The position numbers were made by a program, and so were the translations under genes. 64,000 nucleotides of DNA from Fomitopsis serialis (Eukaryota > Basidiomycota > Agaricomycetes > Polyporales > Fomitopsidaceae). A model generated the notes under the pieces. The model had not been told where the DNA came from. It did not search any database and saw only the letters and a list, made by a program, of their open reading frames with translations. The stretch lies in assembly GCF_022376445.1 (NCBI RefSeq), contig NW_025955022.1, forward strand, positions 62,001 through 126,000. Direction: 5' to 3'. Position 1 is the first letter of the stretch. Each line of letters begins with the position of its first letter. Of the stretch, positions 22,952 through 34,757 are shown in pieces.

Positions 22952-23929
22952 GTTGCCAAGGAGAGTATGCGAGTGAGAAGTCAATGAATGCGCAAGATTT
23001 CAAAGTGCGAGAACGTGAAGTGCAGAAGTAGGTGAACCTCCATGGTGATTCCGTGGCACTTATATACGCCAGGACATGGAGTTCCGTGGATTCCCCAACC
23101 ATCATGAGGCGGGACACGGACATTACGTTGCGGATGGGCGGATGGACTCGCTGCTGCACATCCGCACATCCGCTGGTGCGACATTGTGGCGCAGTTACCA
23201 TATCCGGGTTAACACGTCCCAAAATGGAAGGCATGGTGGTTGCTTCCGCCATGGCGGATTGTAGCCGAGCACATCCTTTACCGCGCCGGACGGACGCTTG
23301 CAGGCACAACCTGGCACAGCCCTGGCCAGTTTCCGCGTCCTCGGGTCTGGATCCTGGAAATATTGTTTGTCTAGAACACCGTCTGTGATCGAAAGGCTGC
23401 CCTGTCGTGTGCGGCGGCGTGCCACAGACTCGGATGCGCAGATCCGAGCCCGTGGCCCACTGGATGGCACGCCAGGGCACTCCGTGAGCCTTTCAGTTCA
23501 CACGGAGTGCACATACCGGCTGCCGGATGCGGTTCGAGGGCCTCAGCCATCCGGTGGTCCCGGTGAACGGTCACCCGAGTCCAGGCGTGGCCAATGATCC
23601 CCCTCCTTAGCGGCCTGACGGACGAAGGATCTGAAGACCGGAGCTGTGAGCTTGTCTGAGTAGCCTAGTCATTGTAGAGTCATAGTTGGCGGCGAACCGC
23701 ACAAGGTGCTTGAAACGAACGGCTGGCCCGGGGAGAGGTTGGGACAAGGTTGGGATGATCCACTAAGCGCCCTGTGCGTGACAGCAGTCCGTGACTGCGT
23801 GTGTGTGACCGGTTGACTCGAATCGAGATCACCGACTTTCTGCAGTGCGATCACTCTCGACCCTCGCCCGAGTCGACCTCAGCATCTAGCTCTTTCGCAG
23901 TCAAGTACAAACGCAGCTGACACGCAATC
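22952..23929. other. divergent promoter region
   Basis: About 980 bp between the starts of the polysaccharide synthase (-) and eIF2 gamma (+). No gene is visible. It must hold both promoters; I see no unambiguous TATA box or operator to assign. Confidence 0.5.
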
Positions 23930-25674
23930 ATGCCCGGGGACGAAACACTGCAGAAGCACGACGGCTCCGACAGCGAGGGCGAGGAGAGCGACGACGAGGA
24001 GACCTTCCCGCAGGTGGACATCGATCCGTCGAAATTGACCCCGCTCTCTCCGGAGGTCATCTCAAAACAGGTTTGCCGCACGTACATCGCCCTTGTGCTT
24101 TGCTAATTAAACACATAGGCTACCATCAACCTGGGTGCGCCTGTCGAGCATGGAATGCCCTTCGCAGTCTGACTAACGTTTGCGCAGGAACAATCGGACA
24201 TGTCGCGCACGGAAAATCCACCGTCGTGAAAGCGATATCAGGTGTCATGACTGTACGATTCAAGAACGAATTAGTTCGCAATATCACCATTAAACTCGGA
24301 TATGCAAATGCGAAAGTGAGGGTATCATCATCTTGCACCCGCCACCAGACTCAATGCAATTCCTCTAGATCTACAAATGCGAGAATGAGGCTTGCCCGCG
24401 TCCAGGCTGCTACCGGTCATACCGCTCGGATAAAGAGGACAACCCACTTTGCGAGCGACCAGGATGCGGGCACCGCATGAAGCTCATCCGTCATGTCTCC
24501 TTCGTCGACTGTCCCGGACACGACATTCTGATGGCTACCATGTTGAACGGCGCTGCTGTGATGGACGCCGCGCTGCTGCTCATTGCTGGCAATGAGACAT
24601 GTCCCCAACCACAGACGTCGGAGCATTTGGCCGCAGTTGAGATCATGAAGCTCGAAAACATCATCATATTGCAGAACAAGGTCGATCTCATCAAGGAGTC
24701 CCAGGCACTAGAGCACCAGAAGAGCATCGCTGCTTTCGTCAAAGGTGGGTTTGTGCGGACTTGTTCTGGGTTCATCTCACGTCAGAATGCAGGGACCGTC
24801 GCGGAATCATCACCGATTGTGCCCATCTCTGCTCAATTGAAGTACAACATCGACGCCGTGAACGAGTACATCGTCAAGCGCATACCCATCCCGGTCCGCG
24901 ACTTCACCGCCGACCCCAAGCTGATCGTCATCCGTTCCTTCGACGTCAACAAGCCCGGAGCAGAGGTCGACGAGCTCAAGGGCGGCGTTGCCGGTGGTTC
25001 CATCCTCACCGGCACTCTGCGCTTAGGTATGGAGGTCGAGATCCGGCCGGGCATCGTCACGAAGGACGCGCAGGGCCGCAATAAGTGCAAACCTATCTTC
25101 AGCCGTATCGTATCGCTGCATGCAGAGAGCAACCACCTGCAGTTCGCTGTACCCGGCGGTCTCATCGGTGTCGGTACCCGTATCGATCCCACGTTGTGCC
25201 GAGCCGACCGTCTCGTCGGTCAAGTGCTCGGTGCTGTCGGCAAGCTCCCTCAGATCTACAGCGGTATGTAGCGCGAGTTGGACTGATACCGGACTGCGCT
25301 CTCATCTGGCGTGGCTCATAGAACTCGAAATCAGTCTGTTCTTGCTCCGCCGCTTGCTCGGTGTCAAGACGGAAGACAAGAAGCAGACAAAGGTGTCGAA
25401 GCTCGTCAAGAACGAGCTGTTGCTCATCAACATCGGGTCCACGTCGACCGGTGGGCGTGTCTTGAGCGTCAAGGCGGATCTAGCGAAGATCCAGCTGACG
25501 TCTCCAGCGTGTACCGAGGTGGGGGAGAAGGTCGCCCTGTCGCGCCGTATTGAGAAGCATTGGCGGCTTGTTGGTAAGTTCAATCCCGTGGTTGCCCGCT
25601 TTACCTGCAGCTCGCTTACGCCATGCATAGGCTGGGGTAGTGTACAGCGCGGGACGGTGTTGGAGGTTGACTAA
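23930..25674 (+). CDS. GCD11: translation initiation factor eIF2 subunit gamma
   Basis: GTP-binding subunit of the eIF2 complex that delivers initiator Met-tRNA to the 40S subunit in the cytosol. Seven exons join in frame: 23930-24070, 24119-24134, 24188-24315, 24369-24744, 24793-25263, 25322-25573 and 25631-25674, 1428 nt for 475 residues, close to the family norm. An acidic N-terminus is followed by G1 GHVAHGKST, switch [15 protein letters not shown], a Cys cluster (Cys at [18 protein letters not shown]) specific to eIF2 gamma, G3 DCPGHD, G4 NKVDLI and G5 SAQLKYNID. The C-terminal beta-barrel domains end in [13 protein letters not shown]. Switch I reads ELVRN where most relatives have ELERN. 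The second exon is 16 nt. Identification is secure. Confidence 0.96.
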
Positions 25675-26145
25675 CTGTCTTCCGTATTGTATCATTGCTC
25701 TCGTCGACACGGATTGCTGTCATCATCACACTCAGAGGTTTTGTAGCACTACAGTAGAATGTATCCATCTGCATTCGTCACGAATCTCACCGCTGTCCCA
25801 CGCGTATGTGAAAAATCGGTAAGCACGACTCCTCCGAGTTCTGAGCGGATCAACCACCCGTTGCGACAGCAAGACGCGTCTCCAATTCATTTCATGACAC
25901 TCACTACTGAACGACCTTCAGGCATCAAGCTTCCAAGCTTCAACGCAGGCTAGGGACTACTACCGATAGCCAGAGTCGCGGTCATCTCAGCTAGGACCCG
26001 TTCGCGTGGGGAGGTGGGAATGTAGAGTCGCGCCTCGAGGCGTCGTAATCTGTAGGGTGAGCGAGCCTTGCGCGTCTCGCCGTGATCTCTGAGCGTTGAT
26101 TCATTGCTCGGGCGGTGCTATCCTGCAGCTTGTCCCTGATCTCCT
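25675..26145. other. intergenic region up to LINE insertion site
   Basis: 3' flank of eIF2 gamma. No gene is seen. This DNA was once continuous with the sequence now at 37696 onward, before the LINE was inserted. Confidence 0.6.
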
Positions 26146-26155
26146 TCAACTACGT

Positions 26156-26159
<4 letters not shown>
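26146..26159 (+). repeat. target-site duplication, 3' side of LINE
   Basis: TCAACTACGTAATT, immediately before the poly-T run; its last two T merge with the poly-A tail of the element. It is identical to 37682-37695. Confidence 0.9.

Positions 26160-26186
<27 letters not shown>
26158..26186 (-). repeat. poly-A tail of the LINE
   Basis: An uninterrupted run of 29 T on the plus strand, two of which may belong to the target-site duplication. It lies at the 3' end of the reverse-strand element, about 140 bp beyond the ORF2 stop. Confidence 0.92.
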
Positions 26187-26323
26187 GGAGGGCCTTCGAG
26201 GGCGCCCGCAAATGACAATGGGTCATTCCGGGTCGCCCAGCCTGCGTATGAGTTTCCCCATATTCGCCAATCCAGGGTGAAAAATGCTAATTACGCACGA
26301 TTCAACAATCAGTGTGGGGCTCG

Positions 26324-29300
26324 TCAATCCGGTTCGAGGTCTACTCGTAAAGCCGGTGTTCTACCCACTAAAAAACCCCTATACATTGTCCAGTCTCTTG
26401 GGAGGGCAGGTTCATCCCGTAAAACCTTGTTCCATGTCGCCAGGACAAGGTCACGTTTGAGGGCAGAGCCCCCGTACTTTCGTTGCACAGATTCAACGTC
26501 GAGCGCTAGTCTGTTATTGAGCGTGTACTGTAGCTTATTCCAGACAAACGTTTTATTGTGCTCCCATTGCTCGTCCTCCGCATGTCCTACCACTCTGTCG
26601 CATCTCAGCTTCCAGATGGTGTGGACGGCCTCAGATATCAGCACCCGCCACAGTCTTGTGGCACCCGGGCGAACGCGTCCCTTTTGGCTCGGCCATGCGG
26701 TTAGTCCTAGCGTGAGGACATCGGCAAGAGACAATGAGGGCCATTCCATCCCTTTCTTTTCCCAAATGGTACGCGCTAGGGACCATATCAGGGACTGCCC
26801 CGTTGCGTTACACTCGAAGAGGATGTGCTGGATTGACTCAACTGCTCCACAGTGGCTGCACATCGCTCGCTCTTCGTATCCTTGTATCTTGCTCCAGTAA
26901 GCCCCGCACTTCAGGCCGCCGTGCATTAATTTCCAGAGGAAAACAGCGAAGGCTCGGCTGAAGTCCTTGTGCCTGGCGCTCATCCAGATAGAGCATCTCG
27001 TTTGCGAGGTCTTCATATGCGCCTGGGCTGTGGCTAAATTCTCTTCGGTTTGTCTTCGATTCGGTGTATCGCGGCGCTCCAGGATTCCGCGGTAGGCGAT
27101 AGCTTGGGTCAGAGAGCTTAGTTTGGCTCCTGTTAGTTCGAAGTGTGGGTCGATCACTCGTGCCGGTGGGTTAGCCTTATGGAAGGTTTGCGGTCGAGCC
27201 ATCGAGGCGTCCTGACGCGCTTTCTCCAGGGTTTGCCTCTCATCCTCTCCGGTTATTCTGCCAAAGGTGGTGGGTGCGCATCTCCGGCGGAGGTGGTTAA
27301 TAAACGGCCTCAGGTATTTCGCAAGGGGGGCGCCGATCCAGCCCTTCTCCTCCCACAGCGGTGTCTTGTCGAAAATTAGCGTGGGCAACACGCTGTCCGT
27401 GCTCAGGAAATTTAGTGGTGCGTCCAGAGGTGTTCGCTCGGCAGCACACATTGCAGCCAAAAGGGCCCCCGGCTCGGTCACGTCGGTGTTCGGGTCTGCA
27501 GTCGGGGTGACCAGTATGTTCCGCTCGTCATTGGGGCCGAAATAAGCCGCATAGGTGCTCCGGTCGGCGCGGGAGACAGGGTCCGGCGCATCAGGGTTCT
27601 CTGTGGGCCGGAAAAGCATCACCGTTGTGGACTCCTCCGGGACTGCGATTCCGGGGCGTCGCCTGATCGCCGGGGGTTCTGTGAGAGTACTTGGGTGGAC
27701 GAAGACACGGAAGGTCTCCGATATGCCCCCTCTGGACGTGACCGACGGGTTGAATACGAGTACATCGCCTTTGTCCAAGGCCGCTTCTTCATTTCGCTCC
27801 ATTCGTCGCCTAGTCAGGGTAAGCCCGTCTGTGACGTCCGGGATCAGGGGGTTCCACTTAGGTAGGATTTCGCTAAGGATTCGGAAGGCTGCAAGCCTGC
27901 AAGTAGCGGGGTGAGTGCATCCTTTTTGCCGGGAGGACTGGCATTCTGGACAGGCGCAGTCATTGTCCTCCCACTCCGTATATCGTGTGGTAGGCTGGTC
28001 CCCGCAGGTCGACCGGGTAGCCTCAAGTAAGTCCGAGATTACTATCACTCCGTGGGTCTCCCGTAGACAATCACTAATTTTTGTGTTATTTATTCTACGG
28101 AGTGCTTTGGTCGCACCGATGTGGTACCAGGCCGGCAGTTCCCTCTTTAGGGACGTGTCAACCTTTATTGCTTCAAGGTGTACGCCTAAGCGTTTCCCCG
28201 CACTCAACATTCGCCGTATGTATAGTGGTAGGCCGGAGCGTGCGCTCAACGACGGGTCCCAGCTCTGCAGGTAAGTGTTTATTTGCGCCTTTGGCCTGAT
28301 TACTCCAGTATCCTTCTTCGCGTGCTTATTAATAATAGCGTCCATAGCGAAAGCCCAGACAGGTCTGTCATTCGTCAGGGTTAGGTAACGTTTTACCCAC
28401 ATTAGATCGATTGCATCGTTTCGTGCCTCTATATCCAGCAGGCCTAAGCCCCCCTCACGGACCGGGAGGTACAAGGTGGCCGTATTAACTGGTGGTATTC
28501 CCTCCGAGTTCCATATAAATGTGCGTATAATCTTCTTCAGTTCTGCTTCGACTGATTTTGGCATACCCTGAACAACCGCAAGGTACTGAGAGATTCCTCC
28601 TGGGCCCATCTGAATGATGTGTCTTCGTCCTATCATTGAGGGTCTGCATTGTCCCCATCGCTTCAGGAATTGTCTGATTTTCGTGAGTGCCGGGGTCCAC
28701 ACTGCAGTCTGTTCTACATTGTTTCCGATCCAGGCGCCTAGGATTCGGACTGGTTCGCCCTCCGTGGCTACATGCACGTTCAGGGGAATGGTCCCTGACG
28801 AGACCAGGTCAGGGTTCAGTCGGCGTGTGGAGACTACGGACTGTCTGTATTCAGGTGAGCCCACCGGTACTACCTCGGTCTTCCCGTCATTGAATTTGGC
28901 TCTTGAAGCCATGCACCAGCGGCTCAGGATATCCCATAGGTCGGTCCAGCTATCGTGTTTCGATAGGAAGGTGGACGTATCGTCCGCAAATAGCTTCGTA
29001 ATCAGTCTATCGGCCGCACCTGGGATTTGGAAGCCTTTTAGGCTAGAGGTGCGTAGCAAAATTGCTAGTGGCTCGATTGCTATGTCGAATAATAGGCATG
29101 AGAGAGGGTCGCCCTGTCTCACTCCTCGTACGACGTCGAAGAACGCACTGGTCTCTCCGTTCACTATGACTCTCGTTTTCGCCGTCGAGTATAGCTCGCG
29201 GACTTTCTTAATGAAACTCGCAGGTAGGCCAAAGGCTTCCAAGGTCTTCCACAGGTACGCATGATCTATCTTGTCATATGCTTTTTCTTGGTCTAAGGCG

Positions 29301-31323
29301 ACTATAATACCATCTTCTTCGGTAGCTTCAGCATAGTCGACCAGGACTCGGCAGGTCTGTGTTTGGTCCTCAATATGACGTCCCGGCACGAAGCCCGCCT
29401 GGTCAGGGTGTATGAGCTTGGTTGCGACCTCTCCCAGCCTCGACGTCAGGGCTCGGGTGTAGACTTTGTAGTCTGAGTTCAGGAGCGTAATAGGTCTGTA
29501 GTTCGCAATTTCCCGTCTATCACCTTTCTTATATATTGGGCATAGCCACCCATCCGCGAAGCCGTCACCAGGGGACAGTCCTTGGCCCTCGATGTCTTCA
29601 TATACCAGCGTTAAGTAGTCAAGGCTATTGAAGGCCTCTCCTTCCGTGCTGTCACTCATAAGGGACTTCCAAAACTCGTACGGGATCCCATCCAGGCCCG
29701 GTGCGCGTCCAGATTGTGATTTCTTGAGCGCTCTTTTGACCTCATCTTTATAGATTCCGGTTTGCAGGACGGTTAGATCCCCACCGTCTAGTGTCTGTCT
29801 AACCCCGGCCAGGATCCGCCTAATTTCCGCGGCTTGAAGGTCCGCTGAGAAGCCAGGTATGTCGACAGACTGAGCGCGCTCGTGGTAGTCCCTTGCTAGT
29901 TTCGCCATTTTGTCAGACCTGTTCACAAATTGTGGTGGGGTCGTTTCTGGAATCCGTAGGTTGTATATGATATCTCTCGGCTTCTTCTCGCGGTTGACTT
30001 CCGACCAGTATTTCGTCACCCGCTCGGCATTAAGGACGTATCTTGCGGTGGTCGTGAGCTTTGAGAGAGCGTGTCGCTTCTTTTCAAGGTCGCAAATCCG
30101 GTTATGGAGGACGGCCGAGTCGTTTTGTAGCTCGCTCGATGATTGGTATGTGTTCCGGCTTTCTATCTCTTGAACATGGTCGCGTAGTCTCTTCAGTTCG
30201 GTCTGCAATCTCGGGGATTTCTTTTTTAAGCGTTCTCTAGCGCGTTTCCGGACTTCCTCCTTGAACAGTCGATGAAGCCGTTGGATGGGTGAGCTGTGTA
30301 GGGCTGCTTCGTTGTTGCAGGCTGTCCTCATTTCCTTCATCACGCTTTTGCCTAGGGTCCTCATCTCATCCATGAATTCGTTATCCTCAATAAGATGTGT
30401 AGGCATCGACCATCTACCCTTGCCTATGAAGGGGGTGTTAGCGGTGTTGAGTTTGGTGCTGATGAGCCGGTGGTCTGTTTGTACAGCCGTGGTCTTGATG
30501 TCCCATGTATGCGAGGTGCGGACTAGGGATTCCGCCGCATATATGCGGTCAATTCTAGAACACGATACGCTGCCTCGTTGCGGATATGAGTAGTCTTTCT
30601 TGTTCGGTTCTGATAGTCTCCACCCATCGTATAGGTCAAAGTACCTGATGAGGTCTCTTAAGGCGTCGACCGCGGGTGCGTAGTCTTCTTTTGCTGGCAG
30701 CCTGTCAATGGCTTCCTCGACGAGGTTGAAGTCTCCGGTCATGACGTCAGGTTTGTTGAACCGGTCTTTCTCAGCCATGCTTAGAAGGCGACGCCAAAAG
30801 GCTGCATTATCAGTCATTGAGTTAGGGGCATATACATTGAGGATCGTGATCGATCGCTCGGCGTGCCAGTGCATGGTCAGGGTTACCGCCCGGCCAGGAA
30901 TTATTTCCTTGAAGACGACATTCGAAATGTCGACTATCTCTCGGTTTAGGACTACTGCCACCCTTGGGAGGATGTCGTGGACTCTGAGCCCGAGTTCCAA
31001 ATCCGGATTCGTCTCCCATAGAGACTCTGTATCGTATTTATGTGTGTTTCATCCAGGTGCGTCTCTTGGAGGCAGAGGACTCCCAGTTTCTCCTCTCGGA
31101 GGAGCTGGTTCACGGCATTCCATTTCTGGTCTCTAGGGCCGTTCAGGGAACCTCTACCGTTGAGGTTGAGGCTTCCGATATGTAGACTAGCTTTCGTCTT
31201 TTTCCCGGACGGGACAATTCGTCCCGCCCGTACGGGATGCTCTACTATCGGAGCATCCCTTCCAGGGTTGTTTGGTACTCGGCTCTCTGTGTTTCCCTGG
31301 GCACTGTTGGTCGGTGTGCACAT
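26324..31323 (-). CDS. LINE ORF2: endonuclease, reverse transcriptase, RNase H-like, zf-RVT
   Basis: Replication protein of the element: nicks target DNA and reverse-transcribes the RNA onto it. The first in-frame ATG is at 31323, although the frame is open from about 31508. An APE-type endonuclease begins SLNLNGRGS and LCLQETHLDE, then after a frameshift near 30963 continues with VTILNVYAPN-like text, MTGDFNLVE, SRIDRIYA and TDHRLIS. The reverse transcriptase has ANYRPITLLNSDYK, DQAGFVPGR, ALDQEKAYDKIDH, VRQGDPLSCLLF and the catalytic FADD near 28980. Near 27395 a TDS with upstream Glu looks like a weak RNase H domain. A Cys/His cluster CSHCGAVESIQHILFEC (zf-RVT) lies near 26860. The long frame after the shift has 1,558 codons. 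The shift is one missing base in a GGG run, so the frame may be intact in the true genome. Confidence 0.93.
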
Positions 31324-31949
31324 ACCACTGAGAGCAGCCCCGTCGCTGGGTTCCTCTACCCGGTCATTGATTTCAGCGCGGGCGGGGGACACGTTGGCCT
31401 CTCTTGGGCAGAGGAGAGTGGTGCCGGTTGTCGTGTAGTCATCCGTCGGAGTATTTAATGTGTAGTTTGTCGCCGTTGGTGTACGCGTCCTAGCTACAAC
31501 GATCCACTAGGGGCGGGGAGCGCTCCTGGCTCCCTCAGGTGACATGCTGCCTAGGCAGCTCGGCCTCTCGGCCTGGGTAAGTCTAAGAGTACCCGTTGGT
31601 AGCAGTAGCATCGCTCAGCAGAGAAGTCCAAGCTTTCCTGTCCCGAGAACGGTCAGTAGATTTGGGCCCGGGTTCTCTGTGTGCGTTTTGGAAGGGTCAG
31701 GTAGAGAGGGTACGCGTTGGTCTCACAGGAACGGTACGAGGTTAACCGTGGTAAGCATATATATATTTCGGTGGAGAATACAAGATTTAACGGAGGTACC
31801 ATTGTAAGGGCAAGAGGCGCGGGTCATCGAGGGGAGCTATATCGTTCATTGTATGCGTACATGATCAGAGAGTCATAGGTATATCGGCAGCGGTGCGTAG
31901 ACTCGGGGGATGGCTCAGGACGCCGAGCAAACTTGCGCGTTGCTGCTCG
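31324..31949 (-). other. spacer between LINE gag-like ORF and ORF2
   Basis: About 630 nt of element sequence with no coding signal except the ATG-less upstream extension of the ORF2 frame (from about 31508). It may allow internal initiation or reinitiation of ORF2. Confidence 0.5.
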
Positions 31950-32953
31950 TTAGTTGGCGCTACCACCGCGACGACCACGGCCGTTTCCTCGTCCACGGCC
32001 GCCTCTGCCACCGCGTCCGCCTCTGCCTCCTCGGCCTTGTTGGTCCTGGTTCTGCGACCGGCGATCGGTTGCTAGGGCTTCACGGACGTCCGCAAGGGAG
32101 GGCCCATTCCATCCGGGGGTCGTCGGGACCGTGCATGCATGCGTGGGATGGTCTATAGAATGACAGAATAAGCAGTAGAAGACGCGGGTGACCAACTCGG
32201 GAGGGCCAGCATACGGGCTGCCGAACGTGAAGCCGCGTATGCGTTCGCGGAAGCAGAGCCATTCGGTAGCGTCGGCGGTCGGCGATTCCATGTAGAGGAA
32301 CGCGATCGGTTCTTCCTCGTCGTCGCGCGAGTCCCGGATGGAGATCAACTTGACCCGGACCGAGTCTATGATGCAGCGATGCGCCTCCCTATCGTGAGGT
32401 GACGCCATCTTCCGCCCGTACGGATGTCGATGGTTAGGAGTGCGCGAACGTATTGGTAGAGGTCTGGACTCATCATCCCCTTCTGGAAGCTCTCCTTCAG
32501 TCCATCTACCGTCGGCGGTACGCACAGCCGTTCAGGGTGCCGGAAGGAGGCTAGGAAGGTGGGTGGGACAGAGTCAGATGAGACGACGCCGAAAGTTCCC
32601 TCGGCGGTAGAGACCCATCCCTCGCGTAGCAAGCGGTCCCGTTGTTCAATGGTTAGGTTCCCGACGCGGTAGTACGTTGGGCTGGAGTTGGGCTTCGTAG
32701 GCGGCACGGCGGCGATAGGTTGGGTGATGCTAGCAGTCGGTATAGCGAGGGAGATACGTAGGATGTTGTCCGCAGTACAGAGTCTACCGAAGTTCCCTTT
32801 GTCGTGCGCTCCGCGCCCCGGGAAGTGGATGAAGACGTGGTGGTCCGTCGCCTTCCGCCATTCGTCTGCTTGCGAGGGCGCCACGTTCCGGTATGCCAGG
32901 TCAAAATCCGCGCCCTGGATGCGCGGCCAGCCTTCGGGAGGCGTGCGCGTCAT
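31950..32953 (-). CDS. LINE gag-like protein with CCHC zinc knuckle and RGG box
   Basis: Two overlapping frames (32953-32366 and 32525-31950) become one of about 334 codons if a single base is restored in the GG run near 32392. Protein-like sequence passes from ...TIDIRTGG in the first to KMASPHDREAHRC in the second. The C-terminal third contains CLFCHSIDHPTHAC, exactly the C-x2-C-x4-H-x4-C retroviral-type zinc knuckle. It ends in an Arg/Gly-rich RGG tail (GRGGRGGRGG repeats), a usual RNA-binding signal. It would bind the element's RNA to form the transposition particle. Its ATG overlaps the stop of the preceding frame (ATGA at 32953-32950), which suggests termination-reinitiation. The N-terminal half has no domain I recognise. 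Confidence 0.8.
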
Positions 32954-34050
32954 CGTGATTGGTTGTGACGCTCCTGGTGCTGGCGCGAGGGCTGTATGGG
33001 TCCTGCGGGAGCAGGGAAGTTCGGGAACGGGCCCGGGGCGTAATGGACGGGGTGCGGGTGGAGTACCGAGGGTGAGCGCGGCCTGCGGGGCCCGAAGCGA
33101 GCGTCTTCTTCCTCTCGTGTCTGGGCAGGCGGGGCGGGTGCGGGTGAGAGGGGAATGGGTCGGCTAGACACGGAGCGCGGCGCCCTACTGGCTGCCTCGA
33201 TTTCCAGCATCTGTCGGCCTAATGCGTAGAGTGTGGGTGAGTTCGCGTCGCCCTGTCGTACAGCTATGTACGCACTCATATCGACGTCTTCAGGTGTGGT
33301 GCTACGCGGGCCTGCCCTGCGCCGGGGAGGCTCACTGGACGTCTCGATCCTCGACGGACCCGCTTGCTCAGGTGCCGGCGGGTATGCAAAGGCGCTCGCA
33401 TTCTCGTATAGATCTGTCCGTGGGATGAGGATTTGGGTAGAGTTACGCATTTGTAGCTACACACCTTCAACGTCGCCCTCGTGGAGGGCCGTGGTACGAC
33501 TTAGGTATTGGTGCTCGCGACGGGAGTCGTCCGGGTAGATGATGCGTGTCGAGTAGGATCCGTCCGACGCTCGACGAGCGTAAGGAAAGCTCGGCCGGTC
33601 GTCGTCACGTCTCGTCGCGCCGGACTCATAGTCAAAACTGATGGGCCGCCCATAGATTTCAGGGTCCCGCATGTCGACGTCGGAGGTGGTGGTCGCCGGT
33701 GGGTCGTCGCGGTCGTCGTCGAGGCCCGGGGACGCCTCGTAGCGCGGGAAGCCCATCATTTCCCCGATGTCAACCACGTACCGAGTCTGCTTTTCGGGGT
33801 CAGTCGTCAAGGGTGCGTCTTGGGTGCGAGTCGTCGCTCCGGTCCCCGCATAGTCCCCGTCAACGTCCGTGGAGACCCGGCGCCGCTTGCGCATGTCGCT
33901 AGTCGAGCGCTGGGGAGGGTCAGGCGTCTGGACGACTGCAGCGGCTGGCACCACCGAGCTTGGCAGCCCCTTCCCTACACTCGCCGGTGCTTTGCCTGCG
34001 GCCTTCGCGCTCTTTTTCGATCGTTGCTTTTTGTTCTTTACCTTTGCCAC
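32950..34050 (-). CDS. LINE upstream ORF interrupted by an in-frame UAG
   Basis: The frame from 34050 (MAKVKNKKQRSKKS, a basic, nuclear-localisation-like start) runs 197 codons to a TAG at 33459-33457. It then continues in the same frame as CTA CAA ATG for another 168 codons to a TGA at 32952-32950. Both halves have similar Pro/Arg/Asp-rich, disordered composition and look like one protein. Either the UAG is read through, or the ATG six bases later restarts translation, or it is a nonsense mutation. The second half's stop overlaps the start of the gag-like ORF. In the 34050-34130 region the frame also continues upstream without an ATG (acidic EEEDLELNALAL), so the true start may lie further 5'. 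Function unknown; an ORF1/gag-type RNA-binding role is inference. Confidence 0.65.
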
Positions 34051-34139
34051 TATCTGTTGCTTGTCAGAGCGGGTGCGTCGTAAGGCCAGAGCGTTCAGTT
34101 CGAGGTCTTCCTCCTCTTCGAAGGTACGTCAGTTGAGTC

Positions 34140-34757
34140 TCAGACGGCATGCGCAAAAAAGGGGGGCGCGGTATGCGTACCTTTTATTGTCACCTCAGTG
34201 GTCGTGGCGTCGACGTCTATGACCTCCGGTTGCATCTGGGTAGACTCCGCTGTGGCGGGCCCCTCGCGTTCGGCCGCGTCGCTATGTTTCGTCGGTGCAG
34301 CGGCCTTCGCGTTCGCCTTCTTCAGTGCGAGGAGAGCCGGAGGCGTCGCAGGACGGGACGCCATACCTGCGTAGGAGACACCCGTAAGGCTCGGCGGCGA
34401 GGCGACTCTGGGGGAGTCCCAGGGGTTGGGGGCGCCAGAGGAGAGGGGCTCGGCGTTGACGCGTCTGTTGGGGGACTTGACGAGGGAGGCGGCGCGCAGA
34501 CGTTCGATGTAGGGATCAGGTAGGGTTTTACAATCGTCGGTCGCATTAGCAGTCCCATTGTTAGGAGTCAAGGTTGGGGAGACGGGGCGGGAAGGCTGGT
34601 GCATGATGGCAGAAAGTCGACAGGAGTTGTCAGATATCTGAGGATTCTGGGATGGCTGTGAGCGTAGCCCCAGGGTCCCTTTTATCCTCATGGCGGGCTC
34701 ATGGCGCATGCCGTTCTCGCAGTTGTCAGGATGCTGTGATGGTGAGGGAATGCCCAT
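34140..34757 (-). CDS. LINE upstream ORF, hypothetical 205-codon protein
   Basis: Open frame MGIPSPSQHPDNCENG... to ...APPFFAHAV, Ser/Pro/Ala-rich and disordered, without a recognised domain. Its reading could be joined to the next frame by removing a GTACGC...GAAG segment (about 34183-34107), which would look like a normal fungal intron. A retroelement copy would be expected to have lost such an intron, so a frameshift in the C6/T6 runs just before its stop is an equal possibility. It lies within the bounds of the element and on its coding strand. Confidence 0.5.
   Translation of the reverse strand: MGIPSPSQHPDNCENGMRHEPAMRIKGTLGLRSQPSQNPQISDNSCRLSAIMHQPSRPVSPTLTPNNGTANATDDCKTLPDPYIERLRAASLVKSPNRRVNAEPLSSGAPNPWDSPRVASPPSLTGVSYAGMASRPATPPALLALKKANAKAAAPTKHSDAAEREGPATAESTQMQPEVIDVDATTTEVTIKGTHTAPPFFAHAV

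Noticed and set aside
26158..26186. Simple-sequence slippage poly-T tract
   Set aside because: Its position at the exact 3' end of a LINE with matching target-site duplication makes a poly-A tail the better reading.
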